Part shown: piece after piece, positions 33,956 to 47,279 of the stretch
Layout: each line of letters starts with the position of its first letter
How positions within the stretch are numbered: the first letter of the stretch is position 1
Origin: Siphonodentalium dalli
Lineage: Eukaryota > Mollusca > Scaphopoda > Gadilida > Siphonodentaliidae
Assembly (NCBI GenBank): GCA_032622095.1
Contig: CP136063.1
Location: 15,107,814 to 15,171,813 of the forward strand
Length of the DNA stretch: 64,000 nucleotides
Direction: 5' to 3'
Position numbers and translations under genes: made by a program
The notes under the pieces: generated by a model
What the model was told of the DNA's origin: nothing
What the model saw: the letters and a program-made list of their open reading frames with translations, nothing else
Database searches by the model: none

Positions 33956-35886
33956 AACGCGGCGTAATTTTGGTACATATATAGAGACCAATTGTCCATC
34001 GGCTGTCATGTGTAGTAACATAAACTCATTGATGCTAAGTTAGCAATCGTAAGTACACATAGTAATCCATGATGTCTTATAAGCCGACATTGCCGTGGGG
34101 ATGCCGTGGGGATGCCGTGGGGGTCTAATCCGATGAATATGTCCCCGTTCCTAGGAAGCGAGTTCCAGATAATGTAAACAAACGCCGCCCCCCGTTCAGT
34201 ATGCGAAATTTCGAGCGATAACGTTGTAAACAAACTCTCTTTTTATAGCGACGCGTCATATACAACGCTCATTAAATTATCACTTGATTAACCACCGCAG
34301 TGGCGTTCGCGGTGATTTTGATGATTCGGAGTGGAGAAAGGGTGCTCAGAGCTTCTCCAAAACGCGACAACTACGGTGTCCGTGGGATTTTACCCTTAGA
34401 TAGGAAGTTTGAGCTCAATCCTACCAGCCGTTTTCGATTCTATGAAGTACCCACACACACACATATATACATATATATACGGAGTTCTCAAAATATATAG
34501 TATAGATAGATAACATTTCACCCTATTTGTGGTCGGTGACTCCATTAGACGACAAAATGTGCTAATTTTCACATGTTGCCTGAGGTGTAAATCTATTTGT
34601 TAGTGTTTATTTTGGGGTAAAAACCACATTTGTTTTGGAAAGTGAGACAACTATGGAATCCATCAGAACATATTATACATCTTTATTGATAGAAATGTTA
34701 TAGAACTTATTTAGGGTTACCCAGTAATAGAGTGAGATTAATTGCTTTTAATATTACACAGTTCCATTATATCATTTTGCACATATAAATTTTGGTAAAG
34801 TAGAGTTTCCTCCCAAAAGAAACCATTTCAACGATAATTGTATCAATATAGTCAGTCAATACACTGCAGTCGTATCCATGCATTTGCTAAACTTAGAATG
34901 TAATACATTTATTTTCATTATAATTGCCATGTTGTTTGGATCGTTCATAGAGCACACGAGTGTATTTTGCACTAATACATGGCTAAAATTCGTTGATATT
35001 TTGCAAAAATTCTGTTGAGTATTAAAAGGAGATGGTCCCATAAATGGCCGGCTTTAGTGAACAGTAACCTTTAAGAGACAAGAGTTGGAATCAGCAGAAA
35101 TGTTCAAAAAAGTTTCCCAAATGTGCGATTCCAATAATGGTTTGATAGAAGATGTTTTTGAGAAAATCAATACATTTGGTTCATACCAGGAATGTCTCTA
35201 CAATTTCTTCAAATATTCTAGTCTTCGATACGATGATGAGGCCCCACTTCGTCTCAATTGAGCAAGTATAGACCTAACATACTGGTTGGAATGGAGAATC
35301 AAACATCAACACCAAATCACAAGAATGTGTGTGCTGTAAATAGAGTTATCCTTCATTGAACTTAGTCAACTGAGAGTAATGTAAAAATCATTTGCCTCAA
35401 TAAGTTTCACAATTGTATTGGAACATCTATTCTTATTACCCATGTGCGGTTTTAGCATACAGGTTACAAGAGTTATTATATATAACGCAATGGATGGGGT
35501 GTAACATGCAACCCCGAACGAAGTCCCCACATGCGCCCTTGGTTTGTTAGTTTAGTTTGGGTTTTACGTCGATTTAGCCATTAGGCCATATCACGACTGA
35601 GATGTACTGAATCAGGATTAAGTGAAGCAATTGTGTATATACGTAACCGTGAATTAAGACTAAAATTAGACAAAATATATACAAATAAAAACACCCAAAT
35701 CAGAACCTTTAAGAAACTGACCATTGTGCAAACACATATAAAACATACTATCAAAACATAGAAATACTGCTTTGAGAACAGCAAACATAAAACCTGCATA
35801 AAATGTAAACAGCAAATATAAATAATTTAATTAAGGCCCCGGCATATTGAAATATGCGAAGTAAGGTTGGATGATTGATAAGATAA

Positions 35887-36417
35887 TCATGATATATATC
35901 TGATGAATCTGGTATGAGTCTTAATCCATTGATCAAGTATCCAATCGGTTGACTCAGTAGGTGATCTCTCGCCCAAAAGACAAACCATACACATAATCGC
36001 ATGGGCCTCCCCACCACTCAAAGTTGACCATTTCTCTCGAAGCGTCGTATCGAACTTTGAAAACTCAAAGCTCAACCTCTGCTTCTGAGAGTAAAATGAC
36101 TTGATAGTCCTTGGCTAGTTTGTTTTGGAACAATAATAGGATCAACTTGCATTGGTTGTTTCGGAGGATATGTCTTAACGGCAGAATCTGCATCCATTCC
36201 CCGCGCTACAGGTACTGAAACAGGAATAGTATCACTCTCCTCAACTTGTGTTGCTGCATGTAGTGATATACTGACGAGTTTGTTTTGACCCTGTACCTGA
36301 GTACTGGCATCAACACACTTTTTGGTAGACAAGATTGCTGAGTATGTTACATGTGGAACGGATGGTCTTGGACCAACTGTTTTCTTAGCATCTATACATG
36401 TATATGACAGATGCTTC
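35887..36417 (-). pseudogene. Unknown protein gene, second copy, truncated by satellite
   Basis: Copy of 10598-11133. A one-base T deletion near 36119 shifts the frame just before VDPIIVPKQ is followed by the downstream segment, so the upstream part reads instead to a stop at 36072. The 5' half of the gene is missing: the frame runs straight into the 45-bp satellite at 36418. The downstream segment (35887-36075) is intact apart from one visible substitution relative to copy A. The function is unknown; see the first copy. Confidence 0.5.
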
Positions 36418-36781
36418 TCTAGTCTAGTCTAGTGTCATTCTGTTGTGTGATATGCATAATGCCATAAACTAGTCGAGTATCATTATGTTGTGTGATATGA
36501 ATAATGTCATAAACTAGTCTAGTGTCATTATGTTCTGTGATATGAATACTGTCATAAACTAGTCGAGTGTCATTCTGTTGTTTGATATGAATAATGTCAT
36601 AAACTAGTCGAGTGTCATTATGTTGTGTGATATGAATAATGCCATAAACTAATCTAGTGTCATTCTGTTGTGTGGTATGAATAATGCCATAAACTAGTCT
36701 AGTGTCATTCTGTTGTGTGATGTGCATAATGCCATAAACTAGTCTAGTGTCATTCTGTTGTGTGATGTGCATAATGGCATA

Positions 36782-37500
36782 AACTAGTCGAGTGTCATTA
36801 TGTTGTGTGATGTGCATAATGCCGTAAACTCGTCGAGTGTCATTCTGTTGTGTGATATGCATAATGTCATAAACTAGTCTAGTGTCATACTGTTGTGTGA
36901 TATGCATAATGTCATAAACTAGTATAGTGTCATTCTGTTGTGTGATATGCATAATTTCATAAACTAGTCGAGTATCATTCTGTTGTGTGATATGAATAAT
37001 GTCATAAACTAGTCGAGTATCATTCTGTTGTGTGATATGAATAATGTCATAAACTAGTCTAGTGTCATTCTGTTGTGTGATATGCATAATGCCATAAACT
37101 AGTCGAGTATCATTATGTTGTGTGATATGAATAATGTCATAAACTAGTCTAGTGTCATTATGTTCTGTGATATGAATACTGTCATAAACTAGTCGAGTGT
37201 CATTCTGTTGTTTGATATGAATAATGTCATAAACTAGTCGAGTGTCATTATGTTGTGTGATATGAATAATGCCATAAACTAATCTAGTGTCATTCTGTTG
37301 TGTGGTATGAATAATGCCATAAACTAGTCTAGTGTCATTCTGTTGTGTGATGTGCATAATGCCATAAACTAGTCTAGTGTCATTCTGTTGTGTGATGTGC
37401 ATAATGGCATAAACTAGTCGAGTGTCATTATGTTGTGTGATGTGCATAATGCCGTAAACTCGTCGAGTGTCATTCTGTTGTGTGATATGCATAATGTCAT
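36782..37500 (-). repeat. 14-monomer (630-bp) higher-order repeat
   Basis: A distinctive monomer with GCCGTAAACTCGTCGAG occurs at about 36822 and 37452, exactly 630 bases apart, and the series of 14 variant monomers between them (including a K for T and an EH for QH change in the translated repeat) recurs in order from 36419 to 37492. Confidence 0.85.
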
Positions 37501-40500
37501 AAACTAGTCGGATGTCATATGTTGTGTTATGTGCATAATGTCATAAACTAGTCTAGTGTCATTCTGTTGTGTGATATGCATAATGTCATAAACTAGTCTA
37601 GTGGCATTCTGTTGTGTGATATGCATAACGCCATAAACTAGTCGAGTATCATTATGTTGAGTGATGTGCATAATGTCATAAACTAGTCGAGTGTCATTCT
37701 GTTGTGTGATATGAATAATGCCATAAACTAGTCTAGTGTCATTCTGTTGTGTATTATGCATAATGTCATAAACTAGTCGAGTGTCATTCTGTTGTGTGAT
37801 ATGAATAATGCCATAAACTAGTCTAGTGTCATTCTGTTGTGTGATATGCATAATGGCATAAACTAGTCGAGTGTCATTCTGTTGTGTGATGTGCATAATG
37901 TCATAAACTAGTCGAGTGTCATTCTGTTTTGTGATATGCATAATGTCATAAACTAGTCGAGTGGCATTATGTTGTGTGATGTGCATAATGCCATAAACTA
38001 GTCGAGTGTCATTCTGTTGTGTGATACGCATAATGTCATAAACTAGTCGAGTGTCATTCTGTTGTGTGATATGAATAATGCCATAAACTAGTCGAGTGTC
38101 ATTCTGTTGTGTGATATGAATAATGCCATAAACTAGTCTAGTGTCATTCTGTTGTGTGATATGCATAATGGTATAAACTAGTCGAGTGTCATTCTGTTGT
38201 GTGATATGAATAATGCCATAAACTAGTCTAGTGACATTATGTTGTGTGATATGAATAATGCCATAAACTAGTCTAGTGTCATTCTGTTGTGTGATATGCA
38301 TAATGTCATAAACTAGTCTAGTGGCATTATGTTGTGCGATATGCATAATGCCATAAACTAGTCGAGTATCATTATGTTGTGTGATGTGCATAATGTCATA
38401 AACTAGTCGAGTGACATTCTGTTGTGTGATATGAATAATGCCATAAACTAGTCTAGTGACATTCTGTTGTATGATGTGCATAATGTCATAAACTAGTCTA
38501 GTATAATTATGTGGTGTGATGTGCATAATGTCATAAACTAGTCGAGTATCATTCTGTTGTGTGATGTGAATGATGTCATAAACTAGTCTAGTGACATTAT
38601 GTTGTGTGATATGAATAGTGCCATAAACTAGTATAGTGACAGTCTGTTGTGTGATATGAAACTGCCATAAACTATTCTAGTGACATAATGTTTTGTGATA
38701 TGCATAATGTCATAAACTAGTCTAGTGACATTCTGTTGTGTGATATGAATAGTGCCATAAACTAGTCTAGTGACATTCTGTTGTGTGATATGAATACTGC
38801 CATAAACTAGTCTAGTGACATTATGTTGTGTGATATGCATAATGCCATACACTAGTCTAGTGACATTCTGTTGTGTGATGTGCATAATGTCATAAACTAG
38901 TCTAGTATAATTATGTTGTGTGATGTGCATAATGCCATAAACTAGTCGAGTATCATTATGTTGTGTGATGTGCATAATGTCATAAACTAGTCTAGAGACA
39001 TTCTGTTGTGTGATGTGCATAATGCCATAAACTAGTCTAGTGACATTCTGTTGTGTGATATAAATAATGTCATAAACTAGTCTAGTATCATTCTGTTGTG
39101 TGATATGAATAATGTCATAAACTAGTCTAGTGTCATTCTGTTGTATGATGTATATAATGTCATAAACTAGTCTAGTATCATTCTGTTGTATGATGTGCAT
39201 AATGTCATAAACTAGTCTAGTGTAATTATGTTGTGTGGTATGAATAAAGTCATAAACTAGTCGAGTGTCATTCTGTTGTGTGATATGAATAATGTCATAA
39301 AGTAGTCGGGTGTCATTATGCTGTGTGATATGAATAATGTCATAAACTAGTCGAGTGTCATTATGTTGTGTGATATGAATAATGTCATAAACTAGTCGAG
39401 TGTCATTCTGTTGTGTGATGTGAATAATGTCATAAACTAGTCTAGTATAATTATGTGGCGTGATGTGCATAATGTCATAAACTAGTCGAGTGTAATTATG
39501 AGGTGTGATGTGCATAATGTCATAAACTAGTCGAGTATAATTATGTGGTGTGATGTGCATAATATCATAAACTAGTCTAGTGTCATTATGTGGTGTGATG
39601 TGCATAATGTCATAAACTAGTCGAGTGTAATTATGTGGTGTGATGTGCATACTGTCATAAACTAGTCGAGTGTAATTATGTGGTGTGATGTGCATAATGC
39701 CATAAACTAGTGGAGTGTAATTATGTGGTGTGATGTGCATAATGTCATAAACTAGCCGGGTGTCAGCTGTTGTGTGATGTGCATAATACCATAAACTAGT
39801 CGAGTATAATTATGTGGTGTGATGTGCATAATGTCATAAACTAGTCGAGTATCATTCTGTTGTGTGATATGAATAATGTTATAAACTAGTCGAGTGTCAC
39901 TCTGTTGTGTGATATGAATAATGTCATAGACTAGTCGAGTATCATCCTGTTGTGTTATATGAATAATGGCATAAACTAGTCGAGTGTCATTCTGTTGTGT
40001 GATATGAATAATGTCATAAACTAGTCGAGTGTCATTCTGTTGTGTGATATGAATAATGTCATAAACTAGTCGAGTGTCATTCTGTTGTGTGATATGAATA
40101 ATGTCATAAACTAGTCGAGTATCATTCTGTTGTGTGATATGAATAATGTCATAAACTAGTCGAGTGTCATTCTGCTGAGTGATATGAATAATGTCATAAA
40201 CTAGTCGAGTGTCATTCTGTTGTGTGATATGAATAATGACATAGACTAGTCGAGTATCATTATGTTGTGTGATATGAATAATGTCATAAACTAGTCGAGT
40301 GACATTATGTTGTGTGATACGAATAATGTCATAAACTAGTCGAGTGTCATTCTGTTGTGTGATATGAATAATGTCATAAACTAGTCGAGTATCATTATGT
40401 TGTGTGATATGAATAGTGTCATAAACTAGTCGAGTGTCATTCTTTTGTGTGATATGAATAATGTCATAAAGTAGTCGAGTGTCATTATGCTGTGTGATAT

Positions 40501-43500
40501 GAATAAAGTCATAAACTAGTCGAGTGTCATTCTATTGTCTGATATGAATAATGTCATAAACTAGTCGAGTGTCATTATGTTGTGTGATATGAATAATGTC
40601 ATAAACTAGTCGAGTGTCATTCTGTTGTGTGATATGAATAATGTTATAAACTAGTCTAGTATCATTTTGTTGTGTGATATGCATAATGTCATAAACTAGT
40701 CTAGTGTCATTATGTTGTGTGATATGCATAATGTCATAAACTAGTCGAGTATAATTATGTGGTGTGATGTGCATAATGTCATAAACTAGTCGAGTGTCAT
40801 TCTGTTGTGTGATATGAATAATGTCATAAACTAGTCGTGTGTCATTCTGTTGTGTGATATGAATAATGTCATAAACTAGTCGAGTATCATTCTGTTGTGT
40901 GATATGAATAATGTCATAAACTAGTCGAGTGTCATGCTGTTGTGTGATATGAATAATGTCATAAACTAGTCGTGTGTCATTCTGTTGTGTGATATGAATA
41001 ATGTCATAGACTAGTCGAGTATCATTATGTTGTGTGTTATGAATAATGTCATAAACTAGTCGAGTGTCATTCTGTTGTGTGATACGAATAATGTCATAAA
41101 CTAGTCGAGTGTCATTCTGTTGTGTGATATGAATAATGTCATAAACTAGTCGAGAATCATTTTGTTGTGTGATATGAATAGTGTCATAAACTAGTCGAGT
41201 GTCATTCTGTTGTGTGATATGAATAATATCATAAAGTAGTCGAGTGTCATTATGCTGTGTGATATGAGTAATGTCATAAACTAGTCGAGTGTCACTCTCT
41301 TGTGTGATATGAATAATGTCATAAACTAGTCGAGTGTCATTCTGTTGTGTGATTTGCATAATGTCATAAACTAGTCTAGTGTCATTCTGTTGTGTGATAT
41401 GCATAATGTCACAAACTATTCGAGTATAATTATGTGGTGTGATGTGCATAATGTCACAAACTAGTCTAGTGACATTATGTTGTGTGATATGAATAATGTC
41501 ATAAACTAGTCGAGTGTCATTCTGTTGTGTGATATGAATACTGTCATAAAGTAGTCGAGTGTCATTATGCTGTGTGATATGAATAATGTCATAAACTAGT
41601 CTAGTGTCATTCTGTTGTGTGATATGAATAATGTCATACACTAGTCGAGTATCATTCTGTTGTGTGATATGTATAATGTCATAAACTAGTCTAGTGTCAT
41701 TCTGTTGTGTGATATGCATAATGCCATAAACTAGTCGAGTATCATTATGTTGTGTGATATGAATAATGTCATAAACTAGTCTAGTGTCATTATGTTCTGT
41801 GATATGAATACTGTCATAAACTAGTCGAGTGTCATTCTGTTGTTTGATATGAATAATGTCATAAACTAGTCGAGTGTCATTATGTTGTGTGATATGAATA
41901 ATGCCATAAACTAATCTAGTGTCATTCTGTTGTGTGGTATGAATAATGCCATAAACTAGTCTAGTGTCATTCTGTTGTGTGATGTGCATAATGCCATAAA
42001 CTAGTCTAGTGTCATTCTGTTGTGTGATGTGCATAATGGCATAAACTAGTCGAGTGTCATTATGTTGTGTGATGTGCATAATGCCGTAAACTCGTCGAGT
42101 GTCATTCTGTTGTGTGATATGCATAATGTCATAAACTAGTCGGATGTCATATGTTGTGTTATGTGCATAATGTCATAAACTAGTCTAGTGTCATTCTGTT
42201 GTGTGTTATGCATAATGTCATAAACTAGTCTAGTGGCATTCTGTTGTGTGATATGCATAACGCCATAAACTAGTCGAGTATCATTATGTTGAGTGATGTG
42301 CATAATGTCATAAACTAGTCGAGTGTCATTCTGTTGTGTGATATGAATAATGCCATAAACTAGTCTAGTGTCATTCTGTTGTGTATTATGCATAATGTCA
42401 TAAACTAGTCGAGTGTCATTCTGTTGTGTGATATGAATAATGCCATAAACTAGTCTAGTGTCATTCTGTTGTGTGATATGCATAATGGCATAAACTAGTC
42501 GAGTGTCATTCTGTTGTGTGATGTGCATAATGTCATAAACTAGTCGAGTGTCATTCTGTTGTGTGATATGCATAATGTCATAAACTAGTCGAGTGGCATT
42601 ATGTTGTGTGATGTGCATAATGCCATAAACTAGTCGAGTGTCATTCTGTTGTGTGATACGCATAATGTCATAAACTAGTCGAGTGTCATTCTGTTGTGTG
42701 ATATGAATAATGCCATAAACTAGTCGAGTGTCATTCTGTTGTGTGATATGAATAATGCCATAAACTAGTCTAGTGTCATTCTGTTGTGTGATATGCATAA
42801 TGGCATAAACTAGTCGAGTGTCATTCTGTTGTGTGATATGAATAATGCCATAAACTAGTCTAGTGACATTATGTTGTGTGATATGAATAATGCCATAAAC
42901 TAGTCTAGTGTCATTCTGTTGTGTGATATGCATAATGTCATAAACTAGTCTAGTGGCATTATGTTGTGCGATATGCATAATGCCATAAACTAGTCGAGTA
43001 TCACTATGTTGTGTGATGTGCATAATGTCATAAACTAGTCGAGTGACATTCTGTTGTGTGATATGAATAATGCCATAAACTAGTCTAGTGACATTCTGTT
43101 GTATGATGTGCATAATGTCATAAACTAGTCTAGTATAATTATGTGGTGTGATGTGCATAATGTCATAAACTAGTCGAGTATCATTCTGTTGTGTGATGTG
43201 AATGATGTCATAAACTAGTCTAGTGACATTATGTTGTGTGATATGAATAGTGCCATAAACTAGTATAGTGACAGTCTGTTGTGTGATATGAAACTGCCAT
43301 AAACTATTCTAGTGACATAATGTTTTGTGATATGCATAATGTCATAAACTAGTCTAGTGACATTCTGTTGTGTGATATGAATAGTGCCATAAACTAGTCT
43401 AGTGACATTCTGTTGTGTGATATGAATACTGCCATAAACTAGTCTAGTGACATTATGTTGTGTGATATGCATAATGCCATACACTAGTCTAGTGACATTC

Positions 43501-46000
43501 TGTTGTGTGATGTGCATAATGTCATAAACTAGTCTAGTATAATTATGTTGTGTGATGTGCATAATGCCATAAACTAGTCGAGTATCATTATGTTGTGTGA
43601 TGTGCATAATGTCATAAACTAGTCTAGAGACATTCTGTTGTGTGATGTGCATAATGCCATAAACTAGTCTAGTGACATTCTGTTGTGTGATATAAATAAT
43701 GTCATAAACTAGTCTAGTATCATTCTGTTGTGTGATATGAATAATGTCATAAACTAGTCTAGTGTCATTCTGTTGTATGATGTGTATAATGTCATAAACT
43801 AGTCTAGTATCATTCTGTTGTATGATGTGCATAATGTCATAAACTAGTCTAGTGTCATTCTGTTGTGTGGTATGAATAAAGTCATAAACTAGTCGAGTGT
43901 CATTCTGTTGTGTGATATGAATAATGTCATAAAGTAGTCGGGTGTCATTATGCTGTGTGATATGAATAATGTCATAAACTAGTCGAGTGTCATTATGTTG
44001 TGTGATATGAATAATGTCATAAACTAGTCGAGTGTCATTCTGTTGTGTGATGTGAATAATGTCATAAACTAGTCTAGTATAATTATGTGGCGTGATGTGC
44101 ATAATGTCATAAACTAGTCGAGTCTAATTATGAGGTGTGATGTGCATAATGTCATAAACTAGTCGAGTATAATTATGTGGTGTGATGTGCATAATATCAT
44201 AAACTAGTCTAGTGTCATTATGTGGTGTGATGTGCATAATGTCATAAACTAGTCGAGTGTAATTATGTGGTGTGATGTGCATACTGTCATAAACTAGTCG
44301 AGTGTAATTATGTGGTGTGATGTGCATAATGCCATAAACTAGTGGAGTGTAATTATGTGGTGTGATGTGCATAATGTCATAAACTAGCCGGGTGTCAGCT
44401 GTTGTGTGATGTGCATAATACCATAAACTAGTCGAGTATAATTATGTGGTGTGATGTGCATAATGTCATAAACTAGTCGAGTATCATTCTGTTGTGTGAT
44501 ATGAATAATGTTATAAACTAGTCGAGTGTCACTCTGTTGTGTGATATGAATAATGTCATAGACTAGTCGAGTATCATCCTGTTGTGTTATATGAATAATG
44601 GCATAAACTAGTCGAGTGTCATTCTGTTGTGTGATATGAATAATGTCATAAACTAGTCGAGTGTCATTCTGTTGTGTGATATGAATAATGTCATAAACTA
44701 GTCGAGTGTCATTCTGTTGTGTGATATGAATAATGTCATAAACTAGTCGAGTATCATTCTGTTGTGTGATATGAATAATGTCATAAACTAGTCGAGTGTC
44801 ATTCTGCTGAGTGATATGAATAATGTCATAAACTAGTCGAGTGTCATTCTGTTGTGTGATATGAATAATGACATAGACTAGTCGAGTATCATTATGTTGT
44901 GTGATATGAATAATGTCATAAACTAGTCGAGTGACATTATGTTGTGTGATACGAATAATGTCATAAACTAGTCGAGTGTCATTCTGTTGTGTGATATGAA
45001 TAATGTCATAAACTAGTCGAGTATCATTATGTTGTGTGATATGAATAGTGTCATAAACTAGTCGAGTGTCATTCTTTTGTGTGATATGAATAATGTCATA
45101 AAGTAGTCGAGTGTCATTATGCTGTGTGATATGAATAAAGTCATAAACTAGTCGAGTGTCATTCTGTTGTCTGATATGAATAATGTCATAAACTAGTCGA
45201 GTGTCATTATGTTGTGTGATATGAATAATGTCATAAACTAGTCGAGTGTCATTCTGTTGTGTGATATGAATAATGTCATAAACTAGTCTAGTATCATTTT
45301 GTTGTGTGATATGCATAATGTCATAAACTAGTCTAGTGTCATTATGTTGTGTGATATGCATAATGTCATAAACTAGTCGAGTATAATTATGTGGTGTGAT
45401 GTGCATAATGTCATAAACTAGTCGAGTGTCATTCTGTTGTGTGATATGAATAATGTCATAAACTAGTCGTGTGTCATTCTGTTGTGTGATATGAATAATG
45501 TCATAAACTAGTCGAGTATCATTCTGTTGTGTGATATGAATAATGTCATAAACTAGTCGAGAGTCATGCTGTTGTGTGATATGAATAATGTCATAAACTA
45601 GTTGTGTGTCATTCTGTTGTGTGATATGAATAATGTCATAGACTAGTCGAGTATCATTATGTTGTGTGTTATGAATAATGTCATAAACTAGTCGAGTGTC
45701 ATTCTGTTGTGTGATACGAATAATGTCATAAACTAGTCGAGTGTCATTCTGTTGTGTGATATGAATAATGTCATAAACTAGTCGAGAATCATTTTGTTGT
45801 GTGATATGAATAGTGTCATAAACTAGTCGAGTGTCATTCTGTTGTGTGATATGAATAATATCATAAAGTAGTCGAGTGTCATTATGCTGTGTGATATGAG
45901 TAATGTCATAAACTAGTCGAGTGTCGTTATGTTGTGTGATATGAATAATGTCATAAACTAGTCGAGTGTCACTCTCTTGTGTGATATGAATAATGTCATA
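36782..46000 (-). repeat. 4632-bp large-scale duplication within the satellite
   Basis: The unusual monomer CGGATGTCATATGTTG at 37509 recurs at 42141, and every frame break from 37504 to 39740 recurs 4632 bases later. The offset holds to at least 41029/45661; then the second copy gains one monomer near 45905. As 4632 is not a multiple of 45, the repeats carry indels that are shared by both copies. Identity is very high, so the duplication is recent. Confidence 0.85.
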
Positions 46001-47279
46001 AACTAGTCGAGTGTCATTCTGTTGTGTGATATGAATAATGTCATAAACTAGTCTAGTGTCATGTTGTTGTGTGATTTGCATAATGTCATAAACTAGTCTA
46101 GTGTCATTCTGTTGTGTGATATGCATAATGTCATAAACTATTCGAGTATAATTATGTGGTGTGATGTGCATAATGTCACAAACTAGTCTAGTGACATTAT
46201 GTTGTGTGATATGAATAATGTCATAAACTAGTCGAGTGTCATTCTGTTGTGTGATATGAATACCGTCATAAAGTAGTCGAGTATCATTCTGTTGTGTGAT
46301 ATGAATAATGTCATAAACTAGTCGAGTATCATTATGTTGTGTGATATGAATAATGTCATAAACTAGTCTAGTGTCATTCTGTTGTGTGATATGCATAATG
46401 CCATAAACTAGTCGAGTATCATTATGTTGTGTGATATGAATAATGTCATAAACTAGTCTAGTGTCATTATGTTCTGTGATATGAATACTGTCATAAACTA
46501 GTCGAGTGTCATTCTGTTGTGTGAGATGCATAATGTCATAAACTAGTCGAGTATCATTCTGTTGTGTGATACGAATAATGTCATAAACTAGTCGAGTATC
46601 ATTCTGTTGTGTGATATGAATAATGTCATAAACTAGTCTAGTGTCATTCTGTTGTGTGATATGAATAATGTCATAAACTAGTCGAGTTTCATTATGTTGT
46701 GTGATATGAATAATGTCATAAACTAGTCTAGTGTCATTCTGTTGTGTGATATGCATAATGTCATAAACTAGTCTAGTGTCATTCTGTTGTGTGATATGCA
46801 TAATGTCATAAACTAGTCTAGTGTCATTCTGTTGTGTGATATGCATAATTTCATAAACTAGTCGAGTATCATTCTGTTGTGTGATATGAATAATGTCATA
46901 AACTAGTCGAGTATCATTATGTTGTGTGATATGAATAATGTCATAAACTAGTCTAGTGTCATTCTGTTGTGTGATATGCATAATGCCATAAACTAGTCGA
47001 GTATCATTATGTTGTGTGTTATGAATAATGTCATAAACTAGTCTAGTGTCATTATGTTCTGTGATATGAATACTGTCATAAACTAGTCGAGTGTCATTCT
47101 GTTGTGTGATATGAATAATGTCATAAACTAGTCGAGTGTCAATATGTTGTGTGATATGAATAATGCCATAAACTAATCTAGTTTCATTCTGTTGTGTGAT
47201 ATGAATAATACCATAAACTAGTCTAGTGTCATTCTGTTGTGTGATGTGCATAATGCCATAAACTAGTCGAGTGTCATTC

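Larger units (their letters stand above)
32449..36417. repeat. Segmental duplication, copy B
   Basis: Direct repeat of 6612-11133. It lacks about 490 bases corresponding to 7710-8210 of copy A; the junction reads through TTTTTCAATGAGTTAA, a phrase present on both sides in copy A, suggesting deletion between short repeats. It also lacks 18 bases matching about 9890. The right end stops abruptly at GACAGATGCTTCTC, where the satellite begins, whereas copy A continues uninterrupted. ORFs in it repeat those of copy A. Confidence 0.92.
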
